Shown here: positions 1-8,507 of the stretch, in pieces | How positions within the stretch are numbered: position 1 is the stretch's first letter | How the letters are laid out: each line of letters opens with the position of its first letter | Assembly: GCF_003028855.1 (NCBI RefSeq) | Contig: NZ_CP028324.1 | Location: 248,001 to 312,000 of the forward strand | DNA from: Pseudoduganella armeniaca | GTDB taxonomy: Bacteria; Pseudomonadota; Gammaproteobacteria; Burkholderiales; Burkholderiaceae_D | Direction: 5' to 3' | Length of the DNA stretch: 64,000 nucleotides | The notes under the pieces: generated by a model | Seen by the model: only the letters and a program-made list of their open reading frames with translations | Told to the model about the DNA's origin: nothing | The model's database searches: none | Made by a program: the position numbers and the translations under genes

Positions 1-548
1 GTGGAGGCTTCCAGCCCCTGGTAGTCGGTGCGCAGGATGAAGTTGACGACACCGCCGATGGCATCGGTGCCGTAGATGGCGGAGGCGCCGTCCTTCAGGA
101 TCTCGACGCGGGCGACGGCGCCCAACGGGATCGCATTCAGGTCCACCGCCTTGCCGCTGCCGCCGTGGTTGCCCATGCGGCGCCCGTTCAGCAGCACCAG
201 GGTGGCGTTGGGGCCCAGGCCGCGCAGCGACGCGAAGGCTGCGCCACCGGAAACGCGGTCGGCATCCGCGCCGAACACGTTGTTCCCGGAGGTCATATTG
301 TCGGCGCCCGTGCCATTGGCGGAAATCAGCCGCATCAGCTGCTCGGTGTCCGTGATGCCGGCCTTGCGGATCGTGTCGAACGTGATCGTCTGCACCGGCA
401 GCGCGCCTTCTTTCGCCACGCGCTTGATGCTGCTGCCCGTGATCTCCACGCGCGGCATCGGCTGGCCGCCCTGCTCCTGCGCCATGCCCACCACCGGCCC
501 GACGGCCCCCATCAGCGCCATCAGGTGCGCCAGCTTCTTTAGTTGCAC
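1..548 (-). CDS. TonB-dependent receptor, N-terminal part (runs off window edge)
   Basis: Outer-membrane TonB-dependent receptor, of which only the first 182 codons are visible. The N-terminus looks like a signal peptide (MQLKKLAHLMALMGAVGPVV, then GMAQ). A TonB-box-like stretch with VEITGSSIKR follows. The plug domain then shows typical motifs: LLNGRRM, VDLNAIP, RVEILKDGASAIYGTDAIGG and VVNFILR. I chose GTG at 548 because a GGGAG ribosome site stands just upstream, while an internal ATG lies about 27 bases later inside the signal peptide. The RRM/GNHGG and ITGSSIK wording is common in the large xanthomonad/Massilia class of receptors for glycans, peptides or siderophores, so the substrate cannot be told. 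It lies 192 bp downstream of the peptide-type binding protein on the same strand. Confidence 0.9.
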   Translation of the reverse strand, partial: MQLKKLAHLMALMGAVGPVVGMAQEQGGQPMPRVEITGSSIKRVAKEGALPVQTITFDTIRKAGITDTEQLMRLISANGTGADNMTSGNNVFGADADRVSGGAAFASLRGLGPNATLVLLNGRRMGNHGGSGKAVDLNAIPLGAVARVEILKDGASAIYGTDAIGGVVNFILRTDYQGLEAS

Positions 549-740
549 GGATCTCTCCCTTTCATGTGCGGTCCCCACCGTGGCTGGGATCCAGTTTGGG
601 CCCGGGGCGGCGGCGATGTCATGGCATTGCCCTGTCCTGCCCAGCGCCCGGCGAACTCAGGGTAGCGCGCGCTCGAACGCGCCACCTAATGAAAATTGCA
701 GGCGCTTCCATAACTTTATGGAATGCATCCGTTGCAATTG

Positions 741-2492
741 TCAGCGCGACATTTTAGCCGCCCCTTCACGCGCGGCCATATCGATGTCCAGATAGCGCCA
801 GTTGGTGAATTCGACGGGGTGGCGCTTGTAGTTTTTTAGCCACGGTTGCCGGATGTCGGCGGAGATCGGGTGCGTCAGCAGCACCCACGGGTTGTAGGCG
901 TGGATCAGCTGCGCCATTTCCGTGTAGAGCCGCTGGCGTTGGGGCCCGTCCGCCAGCTTGCGCGCCTGCTCGTAGCGCACGTTATAGGCCGGCAGGTTGA
1001 AGCGGGCATAGTTGGCACGGCCCGCGTTGGGACCGTACAGCAGCTGGTAGAAATTGTCGCCATCGGGGAAATCGGCCACCCAGTTGGTCTCGAACATCAT
1101 CACTTTGCCGAGGCGCGAGGCCTTGATGATCTCCGTTTTCTTGTCGGTGATGAACTCCACGCGCAGGCCCAGTGCGTTCAGGTTCTTGCGCCACAACTCG
1201 TCGCGCAGGCGGCCCACCATCGAAGGTTCGCTGTGCATCCGCAAGATCAACGGCCGTCCGTCCGGCAAGGTGCGGAAGCCGTCCTCTCCCTTGCGATAGC
1301 CATGACGCTCCAGCAGCGCGCGCGCCAGCGCCAGGTTGTAGGTGATCGGACTGCGATACGCGGGGTCGTAGCCCAGCACATTGGGCGGCAGCGGCGTCTG
1401 CGCCGGCAGCGCCAGCCCCTTTTTCAGCAGCGCCACGTCCTCGGCGCTGTTGTAGCCCAGCGCGATGGCGCGGCGCAGCGCGATCTTGTCCGGCGTGTAG
1501 CCGCCGATGACGGGGTCCTCCATGTTCATCCACATGTAGTAGGTCTGCAGCACCGGGAACGGGTCCAGCACCATGCCACGCCGCGCCAGTTCCGGTTTCA
1601 GTACCGGCGTGGCCGACGCAGGATCGAGCACCAGGTCGCGCATCGATTCGGGCACCTGCTCGATGTAGTCGAATTCGCCGTTCAGGTAGCCCAGCACGCG
1701 CGACTGGTATTCCTCCATGATCTTCACGTCGACCCGGTCCACCAGCGGCAGTTGGCGGCCTTCCAGCGCGCCGCCCACGCCGTGCAGGCGGGCATGGTAG
1801 TCGCGGTTGGCCGCCAGCGTGATGCGGTCGCTGCGTTTCCACTCCTGCACCGTGAACGGGCCGCTGCCGACTGGGTGGTTGCCCAGCTGCGTGCCGTATT
1901 TTTCCGCCGCCTCGCGCGCGACAGCGCCCGTGGCCGGCAACGCCAGGTAGAACAGGAAGCTGGGATCGGGCTCCTTCAGCCGGATCTGCAAGGTGTAGCG
2001 GTCCAGCGCACGCAGGCCGGGGATCGCGGTGGCGTAGTCGAACTTGTCGCGCCAGGCTCCGTCGCCCAGCAGCTTGCCCTCGAACAGGAACAGCCAAGGC
2101 GACTTCAGCGCCGGGTCGTACAGGCGCTGCAGGCTGTAGACGTAATCGGCGGCCGTCACTTCCCGCCGCGTGCCGCCGAACGCCGGGTCGGGCACGAACG
2201 TCATGCCCTGCTTCAGGCGGAAGGTCCAGGTGGTGCCGGCCGCGTCCACCGTCGGCATGGCGACCAGCGTATTGGCCTGCAGTTTCACCGGCCGCGCCAG
2301 GTAGTCGTAGCGCAGCATCGGGTCGAACAGGTTTTCCAGCAGCGACAGGCTGGCCAGGTCCGAGGCGACCGCCGGATCCAGGCCCGTCTCGCCGGTGGAC
2401 AGCAGCGCATGCAGCACTTTCGGCGGCGCCGCGGCCACGGCGGTGGAGCAAGCCAGCACCAGCGCGGCGATGAAGGAACGATGGGGTGTCAT
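741..2492 (-). CDS. Family 5 (peptide/nickel-type) ABC transporter substrate-binding protein
   Basis: Periplasmic solute-binding protein of the SBP_bac_5 family (oligopeptide/DppA-OppA type), 583 residues, near the usual 520-600. The N-terminus is a clear signal peptide (MTPHRSFIAALVLACSTAVAAAPP), and this decided the ATG at 2492 although the frame stays open 37 codons further upstream. Family features include the DPAVASDLASLSLLENLFDPML opening, a PVGSGPF motif in the middle and the C-terminal YEQARKLADGPQRQRLYTEM region. No permease or ATPase genes of the same transporter are adjacent, so it is probably an orphan binding protein. The ligand is unknown; peptides are the default guess. Confidence 0.85.
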   Translation of the reverse strand: MTPHRSFIAALVLACSTAVAAAPPKVLHALLSTGETGLDPAVASDLASLSLLENLFDPMLRYDYLARPVKLQANTLVAMPTVDAAGTTWTFRLKQGMTFVPDPAFGGTRREVTAADYVYSLQRLYDPALKSPWLFLFEGKLLGDGAWRDKFDYATAIPGLRALDRYTLQIRLKEPDPSFLFYLALPATGAVAREAAEKYGTQLGNHPVGSGPFTVQEWKRSDRITLAANRDYHARLHGVGGALEGRQLPLVDRVDVKIMEEYQSRVLGYLNGEFDYIEQVPESMRDLVLDPASATPVLKPELARRGMVLDPFPVLQTYYMWMNMEDPVIGGYTPDKIALRRAIALGYNSAEDVALLKKGLALPAQTPLPPNVLGYDPAYRSPITYNLALARALLERHGYRKGEDGFRTLPDGRPLILRMHSEPSMVGRLRDELWRKNLNALGLRVEFITDKKTEIIKASRLGKVMMFETNWVADFPDGDNFYQLLYGPNAGRANYARFNLPAYNVRYEQARKLADGPQRQRLYTEMAQLIHAYNPWVLLTHPISADIRQPWLKNYKRHPVEFTNWRYLDIDMAAREGAAKMSR

Positions 2493-2605
2493 GGCATGTG
2501 AGCATAAAGCAGCGGCGCGGCCGGCGCCAGCACGGCACGGTTTCGCCGCACCGGCCGGGCTGTCCTCTATACTCTGCCTGGCCTGGGTTTCGTGGAACTG
2601 CAATC

Positions 2606-3844
2606 ATGTCTTTGAATTACATCTGGTCTGGCTTTTTCCTGGTCGGCTTCGCCGCCGCCTTCGCGCAATGGCTCTTCCTGGGCGACACGGAGATCTTCAA
2701 GAAGGTCATCGACGGCACGTTCGACGCCGCGCGCATGGGCGTGATGGACATCGCGCTGCCGCTGGCCGGCGTGATGACGCTGTGGCTGGGCATCATGAAC
2801 ATCGGCGAGAAGGCCGGCGTGATCGGCTGGCTGGCCAAGGTCATCGCCCCGTTCTTCTCGCGCATCTTCCCCGAAGTGCCGAAAGACCACCCGGCCACGG
2901 GCCATATGGTGATGAATTTCTCGGCCAACCTGCTGGGCCTGGACAACGCCGCCACGCCGTTCGGCCTGAAAGCGATGGAGAGCCTGCAGACGCTCAATCC
3001 GAACAAGGACGAAGCCAGCAACGCGCAGATCATGTTCCTGGTGCTGCACACCTCCGGCCTGACCCTGATCCCGCTGGCGATCATGGCGCAGCGCGCGATC
3101 CTGGGCGCGGCCGATCCTTCCGACATCTTCATTCCCTGCATGATCGCGACCTATGCCGCCACCCTGGCCGGCATCGTCGCCGTCTCGATCCGCCAGCGCA
3201 TCAACTTGTTCGACAAGGTCGTGCTGACGTGGCTGGGCGGCCTGACAGGCGCCATCGCGGCGCTGATCTGGTACTTCACTGCGTTCCTGTCGAAAGGCGA
3301 GATCGAGACGGTGTCGAAAGTCGTCAGCAACCTGATCCTGATGGGTGTCATCGCCGTGTTCCTGATCAAGGCGCACCTGCGCAAGGTCAACGTGTACGAG
3401 GCCTTTATCGAGGGCGCCAAGGGCGGCATCCAGACCTCGCTGACGGTGATTCCGTATCTCGTCGGGATGCTGGTCGCCATCAGCGTGTTCCGCAACGCGG
3501 GCGTGTTCGGCTTCATCGTCAGCGGCTTCGAATGGATCTTTTCCGCCCTGGGCCTGCGCACGGACTTCGTGCCGGCACTGCCGACGGCGTTGATGAAGCC
3601 CCTGTCGGGCAGCGGCTCGAAGGCGATGATGATCGATGCGATGACGACCTATGGGCCGGATTCGTTCGTCGGCCGCCTGGCCTGCATCTTCCAGGGCTCG
3701 GCCGACACCACCTTCTATATCGTCGCGCTGTATTTCGGCTCGGTCGGCATCCGCCGCACGCGTTATGCCATCTCGTGCGGCCTGATCGCCGACCTGGCGG
3801 GCGTGATCACGGCCATCGGCGTGGCCTATCTGTTCTTCGGTTAA
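2606..3844 (+). CDS. Nucleoside-recognition (Gate) domain membrane protein, SpmA/SpmB fusion type
   Basis: Integral membrane protein of 412 residues with about ten hydrophobic segments. The N-terminal half resembles spore maturation protein SpmA (MGVMDIALPLAGVMTLWLG; the NLLGLDNAATPFGLKAMESL stretch) and the C-terminal half SpmB (GGIQTSLTVIPYLVGMLVAI; then a SGSGSK stretch and GSADTTFYI). In Firmicutes the two are separate proteins; the fused form is usual in non-sporulating Gram-negatives, where its role is unknown (transport of a small solute is often assumed). I chose ATG 2606, where the hydrophobic N-terminus begins. It is divergent from the binding-protein gene and is followed 9 bp later by dacB, so the two are probably co-transcribed. 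Confidence 0.85.
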   Translation: MSLNYIWSGFFLVGFAAAFAQWLFLGDTEIFKKVIDGTFDAARMGVMDIALPLAGVMTLWLGIMNIGEKAGVIGWLAKVIAPFFSRIFPEVPKDHPATGHMVMNFSANLLGLDNAATPFGLKAMESLQTLNPNKDEASNAQIMFLVLHTSGLTLIPLAIMAQRAILGAADPSDIFIPCMIATYAATLAGIVAVSIRQRINLFDKVVLTWLGGLTGAIAALIWYFTAFLSKGEIETVSKVVSNLILMGVIAVFLIKAHLRKVNVYEAFIEGAKGGIQTSLTVIPYLVGMLVAISVFRNAGVFGFIVSGFEWIFSALGLRTDFVPALPTALMKPLSGSGSKAMMIDAMTTYGPDSFVGRLACIFQGSADTTFYIVALYFGSVGIRRTRYAISCGLIADLAGVITAIGVAYLFFG

Positions 3845-3853
3845 GGAGTGTCG

Positions 3854-5443
3854 ATGTCGTTACGCCGTATCCTGTGCGCCGCCCTGCTGGCGTGCGCCGG
3901 TTCCTCTCTTGCCGCGCTGCCGGAGCCGGTGGCAAAACTGGCGCTCGCGGCCGGTATCCCGGAGGACGCCATCGGCGCCGTCGTGCTGCGCGGCGACACG
4001 ATCCTCGTCTCGAACGCGGCCGATACGCCGATGAATCCCGCCTCGACGATGAAGGTCGTCACCACGCTGGTCGGGCTGGAGCAGTTGGGTCCCGCGTTCC
4101 GCGGCCGCACCGAGTTGCGCAGCAACGGCAGCATCGTCGGCAACGTGCTGCGCGGTGACCTGATCCTGCGCGGCGGCGCCGACATGGACCTGAACGCGGA
4201 CGCGCTGACGCACCTGCTGGAGCGCCTGCGCAGCCTGGGCGTGCGCAAGATCGCCGGGGACCTGGTACTGGACCGCCAGCTGTTCCAGCCGGCCCGGCCC
4301 GACGCCGGGGCGCCGCCCTTCGACGAGGCGCCGGAGGCGTACTACAACGTCATTCCGGATGCGCTGCTGCTGAACATGAACATGCTGTACGTGGAGCTGG
4401 CGGCTGACGGCCGCACACTGACGGCGTCGATGCTGCCGGAGCTGGACAAGGTGGACGTCAAGCCGGCCCTGGCGCTGGTGGACGGCGACTGCGCCAAATG
4501 GGACGCGGGCTGGCGGCTACCCACGGTCGAGCGCCATGGCGCCAGGCTGACGGTGGTCCTGCACGGCACCTTCCCGCGTCATTGCCGCAAGAATGTCGGC
4601 ATCAACGTGCTCGATCGCGACGACTACGCCGACCGCCTGGTGCGCGCCACCTGGCAGCGCCTGGGCGGCACGATCGGCGGCAAGACGCGCACCGTGGACC
4701 TGGCCACGGTCACGTCCACCCTGGCCGCCAGCGCCGTTGCGCAGGGAACGCTGGGCAGCGATACGCCGGCGTCGGCGACGCCGGTCGACCAAACGACCCT
4801 GCTGGCCGAACACGTGTCGCGCGCGCTGCCGGAGCTGGTGCGCGACACCCTGAAAACCTCGGACAACGCGCTGGCCCGCACGCTGTTCCTCAGCCTGGGC
4901 AGCCTGCAGCCGGACCCGCTGCTGGGCAGCCGCCCGCTGCCGGCCGGCGAACGGCTGGCCATGCTGATGGCCGCGCACGGCGACGACAAGGCGGTGCCGG
5001 CCACCACGGCGGCGCGCGCCGAACAGGCCATCCGCCAGTGGCTGAAGGAACAGCACATCGACGACGACGGCGTCGTGTTCGAGAACGGTTCCGGCCTCTC
5101 TCGCACGGAACGCATCCGTCCCGTGCAACTGGCGGCCGTGCTGCGCGCGGGCCAGACGTCGCCGTGGCTGCCGGAATTCCAGGCCAGCCTGCCGATCGCC
5201 GCCATCGACGGCACGATGCGCAAGCGGCTGAAGGACAGCCCGGCGGCGGGGCGCGCCCGCATCAAGACCGGCACTTTGTCCGGCGTGGTGGCGGTAGCCG
5301 GCTACGTGCCGGATGCGAACGGAGAAGAATGCATCGTCGTCGCCATCGTCAACCATGAGCGGGCCGGCAATGGCGTCGGTCGGGGAATTGTCGATGCGCT
5401 GATCGACTGGACGGCGAATAGCAGTGCTGGGAGTGCGATGTAG
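3854..5443 (+). CDS. dacB: D-alanyl-D-alanine carboxypeptidase/endopeptidase (PBP4)
   Basis: Periplasmic low-molecular-mass penicillin-binding protein of peptidase family S13, which trims and cleaves peptide cross-links of peptidoglycan. Length is 529 residues, with a signal peptide (MSLRRILCAALLACAGSSLAA). All three active-site motifs are present: SxxK as S64-T-M-K67, SxN in TSDNALA, and KTG in RIKTGTLSG. The class C-like insertion between the first two motifs is present (LILRGGADMDL, then VIPDALLLNMNMLYVE). ATG 3854 has an AAGGAG site 5 bases upstream, better than the GTG at 3848. It follows the SpmAB-like gene by 9 bp. Confidence 0.93.
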   Translation: MSLRRILCAALLACAGSSLAALPEPVAKLALAAGIPEDAIGAVVLRGDTILVSNAADTPMNPASTMKVVTTLVGLEQLGPAFRGRTELRSNGSIVGNVLRGDLILRGGADMDLNADALTHLLERLRSLGVRKIAGDLVLDRQLFQPARPDAGAPPFDEAPEAYYNVIPDALLLNMNMLYVELAADGRTLTASMLPELDKVDVKPALALVDGDCAKWDAGWRLPTVERHGARLTVVLHGTFPRHCRKNVGINVLDRDDYADRLVRATWQRLGGTIGGKTRTVDLATVTSTLAASAVAQGTLGSDTPASATPVDQTTLLAEHVSRALPELVRDTLKTSDNALARTLFLSLGSLQPDPLLGSRPLPAGERLAMLMAAHGDDKAVPATTAARAEQAIRQWLKEQHIDDDGVVFENGSGLSRTERIRPVQLAAVLRAGQTSPWLPEFQASLPIAAIDGTMRKRLKDSPAAGRARIKTGTLSGVVAVAGYVPDANGEECIVVAIVNHERAGNGVGRGIVDALIDWTANSSAGSAM

Positions 5444-5909
5444 GAGGTTGCGTCACAGGTCTCGGATGACTACATCGTGCACGTGCTGCAGAGAGTCGGC
5501 CATCACCCGGCGTCACGCGCGCATCAGCTCACGCCATGGATCTGTAAGGAGATGTTCGCTGGCAATCCCTTAATGTCAGACCTGCATAGCTCCGCGCTAG
5601 ACGTACGTGCACCGCCGCGTGATCGGTTACGTCGAACCGAACGGCCGTTGACTTGTCTTAGGAGGCATCGCTGCGCGAGGTGTTCTGGATCCCGGCCAGT
5701 GCCGTCGCAGGGGCGCAACTGGATGGCATTCGCCACCTGTTAATTCCAGGCAGCATCCCACTAGCACGCAGGGTGAACAACCATGAGAATACTGCGCTTG
5801 CGCGGCACCGGCATGTCCGCTGTGTCTGCTAAGCGCTGGCGTATGCGCGCAATTCGCGAATGCTACAATATTGCCCAATTTTTAACATTGAAGTGAATCG
5901 CAGCGTTGC
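5444..5909. other. Intergenic gap before the type VI cluster; no gene seen
   Basis: Stretch of 466 bp between dacB and vgrG. I see no coding frame with plausible codon use and no RNA gene. Its last 60 bases become AT-rich and hold TACAAT at 5864-5869, a possible -10 element for vgrG, but no convincing -35 box lies at the right distance. Base composition changes here from dacB-like to the lower-GC style of the secretion cluster. Confidence 0.5.
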
Positions 5910-8507
5910 ATGTCCAATCCGACTCGTTTTCTTAATGATCTAATGTACGGCAGACAGTACAACCGGATCCTGCGTCTGTCGTTTCCCCACGGCGATGCGC
6001 CACCCCACCAGTTCGTGGTCAACAAGCTCGACGCCGTCGAAAGCCTGTCGCGCGATTTTGAGTACAAGGTCGAGCTTCTGTGCGACAGCGCAGGCGTGTT
6101 GCTCGAAGACGTCCAGGGCAAGTTGCTCAACATCACGCTGGTACGTACCGACGGCACCGAGCGCTATTTCTCTGGGTACGTATTCAGCTTTCGCCGCCGC
6201 CAGTCGGAAGGAAACATCACCATTTACCAGGCCGAACTGGGCCCCTGGTTCAGGTTCCTCAGTCTGCGCAGGAACAGTTTCTTGTTTCATGAAAAGACCC
6301 TGCGCGATCAGACCGAGGAGATCTTGCAGACGTACGGGGCGTACCCTAAATGGGAGTGGCGGGTAACGGACGACGACCCCGTCATGACCGATGCATGCCA
6401 ATACGACGAGACCGATTTCAATTACCTCAGCCGCCGATGGGAGGAGAAAGGGTGGTGCTACTGGTACGAGCATGATGCCCAAGGTCACACGCTGATCGTC
6501 TCGAGCGACTCCACGGCTGCGGCGCCGGTCGATGGCGGGGGCACCGTGCGGTTTCACGCGAAGGGCGGCGCTGTCGAGGAAGACGCTATCGACACCTGGT
6601 CGCCTTCGAGACAAGGCGTGCCCGCTGGCGTCACCCTGGCCGCGTTCGACTTTAAGGCGCCCACCCCCGTCGAGGTGGGTACCTTGACGCTGGCCGAACT
6701 GGGGAGCTTCCCGCGCATCGAGACGTACGAATACACCGGCGCCTATGGATTTGGCAGCCGCGCAGCCGGCGACGGGCAGGCCCGTGTACGCATGGAGGAG
6801 TTCGAGGCCTCCGCAGCCCAAGCGGCCGGGGAGGGGAATTGCCGCTTCATTCAGCCAGGACGCTGGTTTCATCTGACCGCCGACTTTGACTTTGCCGCAT
6901 ATCTTGGGGCTAGCGATGCTGGCGGGGACGAGTTTTTCGTGATTTCAGCGCGGCATAGTGCAGCAAACAACTATCTCTCTACCGAGGGCGGGAACGGCAC
7001 ATACCGCAACTGGTTTACCTGTGCGATGAGAACAGCGCCGTGGCGACCGGGGCGTGGACACAACAGTGTGCACACAAAGATCCTGGCCCTGCAGACCGCG
7101 ACGGTGGTAGGCCCAGAAGGTAATGAAAGCATTCATACGGACCAATATGGCCGGGTTCGTGTGCAATTTCATTGGGACCGAGTCGGTACCCAGGACGACC
7201 GCAGCTCTGCATGGGTGCGGGTTTCGAGCGCTTGGGCCGGTGCCGAACTGGGTGCATCGATGGTGCCACGGGTGGGAACGGAGGTTATCGTTCAATGGCT
7301 CGGCGGCAACCCAGACCGCCCCATAATCACCGGAGCACTCTACAACGAACGGAACATGCCGCCTTGGGCCGTGCCGGGGCAGCAGGCGCTCAGCGGATTG
7401 CGTAGCCGCGAGCTGGCGCCAGGCAAGGGCAATTCGCCTATGGGCCGCAGCAATCATCTGGTGCTGGACGATACGAACGAGCAAATCCAGGCACAGCTAC
7501 GAAGCGACCATCTACATTCGCAGCTCTCACTCGGCTTTCTGACGAGGATAGACGACACCCAAGGACGCCGCGACGCGCGTGGCGAGGGATGGGAGCTACG
7601 CACGGATGGACATGGGGTGCTCCGTGCTGGCGCTGGCCTTCTTGTAACGACCGATGCACGATCGAACGGCGTGTCACATGCCAAGGATCTCGACGAGACC
7701 ACGCAGCGCTTGGCCACGGCGGTCGATCTGCACGAGGGATTGCTGTCCGCTGCAACTCAGCACGACGACCAGCCCGAGGAGGAGAAAGATGGGCCTGCGG
7801 AGGCGGCCCGGTCCCAGCAGGAAACGATCCGCGCCTCTGGGAAGGAACCGTTCTCTGAACTGTCAGCACCGCACCTCGTCCTCGGAAGTCCGGCTGGAAT
7901 AGCGCTCAATTCGGCTAAGTCCGCGCACATCGCCAGCGCAGAGCACATCGCGCTCAGCAGCGGTAAAAGCCTCTCAATTGCCAGCGCCGCCAGTATGTTC
8001 GCGAGCATCGGCAAGAGCCTCCGCTTGTTCGTGCACAAAGCCGGCCTTAGCCTGATTGCGGCGGCGGGCAAGGTCACGGTGCGCGCTCAAGCCAACGACG
8101 TGGAAGTGATCGCCAACAAGGTGCTCGAACTGATGAGCGAGTCGGACTGGGTCGAGATTCGGGGAAAGAAAGGCATTCGACTGCATGGCGCCAATCATAT
8201 GCTCGAGATTAGCGACCAGACGCAGTTCTTCACGACGAGCCCCGTCCTGTTTCACGGCAACCTTGAAACTCTTGGGGCGAAGAGCGTCGCTCAGGCGTTC
8301 AATGAGAAGCACGTCGACCTTCGATTTGACCAGGAAGTTTTCTTGATGGACGCGAACGGCGAGCCCATGAAAGATGTGGCGTATGAACTGATACGCGACG
8401 ACGGTACGATTATTACCGGAAAGACTGGACCAGATGGCAGTACCGGCCTCCAGAAAGGTAACGGGCTGGAGGGATACACAATTCGATGGAAGGGCGAGAT
8501 GCCATGA
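5910..8507 (+). CDS. vgrG: Type VI secretion tip protein VgrG with DUF2345 and transthyretin-like C-terminal extension
   Basis: Spike protein of the type VI secretion system (TssI), 865 residues. A gp27-like base covers about residues 20-385. The gp5 OB-fold follows, with the signature DQYGRVRVQFHWDR at 411-424 and WAGAELGASMVPRVGTEVIV at 442-461. A DUF2345 beta-helix covers about 640-790, with repeated alternating SAKSAHIASAEHIALSSGKS-type strands. A C-terminal extension (800-865) contains FLMDANGEPMKDVAYELI and ITGKTGPDGSTG, like the transthyretin-type tails that load a cargo effector. The next gene overlaps the stop by ATGA, so that lipase is the probable cargo. No other T6SS structural gene is present, so this is an orphan vgrG module. 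ATG 5910 has only a weak ribosome site. Confidence 0.95.
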   Translation: MSNPTRFLNDLMYGRQYNRILRLSFPHGDAPPHQFVVNKLDAVESLSRDFEYKVELLCDSAGVLLEDVQGKLLNITLVRTDGTERYFSGYVFSFRRRQSEGNITIYQAELGPWFRFLSLRRNSFLFHEKTLRDQTEEILQTYGAYPKWEWRVTDDDPVMTDACQYDETDFNYLSRRWEEKGWCYWYEHDAQGHTLIVSSDSTAAAPVDGGGTVRFHAKGGAVEEDAIDTWSPSRQGVPAGVTLAAFDFKAPTPVEVGTLTLAELGSFPRIETYEYTGAYGFGSRAAGDGQARVRMEEFEASAAQAAGEGNCRFIQPGRWFHLTADFDFAAYLGASDAGGDEFFVISARHSAANNYLSTEGGNGTYRNWFTCAMRTAPWRPGRGHNSVHTKILALQTATVVGPEGNESIHTDQYGRVRVQFHWDRVGTQDDRSSAWVRVSSAWAGAELGASMVPRVGTEVIVQWLGGNPDRPIITGALYNERNMPPWAVPGQQALSGLRSRELAPGKGNSPMGRSNHLVLDDTNEQIQAQLRSDHLHSQLSLGFLTRIDDTQGRRDARGEGWELRTDGHGVLRAGAGLLVTTDARSNGVSHAKDLDETTQRLATAVDLHEGLLSAATQHDDQPEEEKDGPAEAARSQQETIRASGKEPFSELSAPHLVLGSPAGIALNSAKSAHIASAEHIALSSGKSLSIASAASMFASIGKSLRLFVHKAGLSLIAAAGKVTVRAQANDVEVIANKVLELMSESDWVEIRGKKGIRLHGANHMLEISDQTQFFTTSPVLFHGNLETLGAKSVAQAFNEKHVDLRFDQEVFLMDANGEPMKDVAYELIRDDGTIITGKTGPDGSTGLQKGNGLEGYTIRWKGEMP

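Noticed and set aside
846..2501. Long plus-strand frame opposite the peptide-binding protein gene
   Set aside because: Its translation is rich in Arg, His and Gln without any family likeness, the usual mirror of a GC-rich gene; the minus-strand binding protein has a signal peptide and full family motifs.
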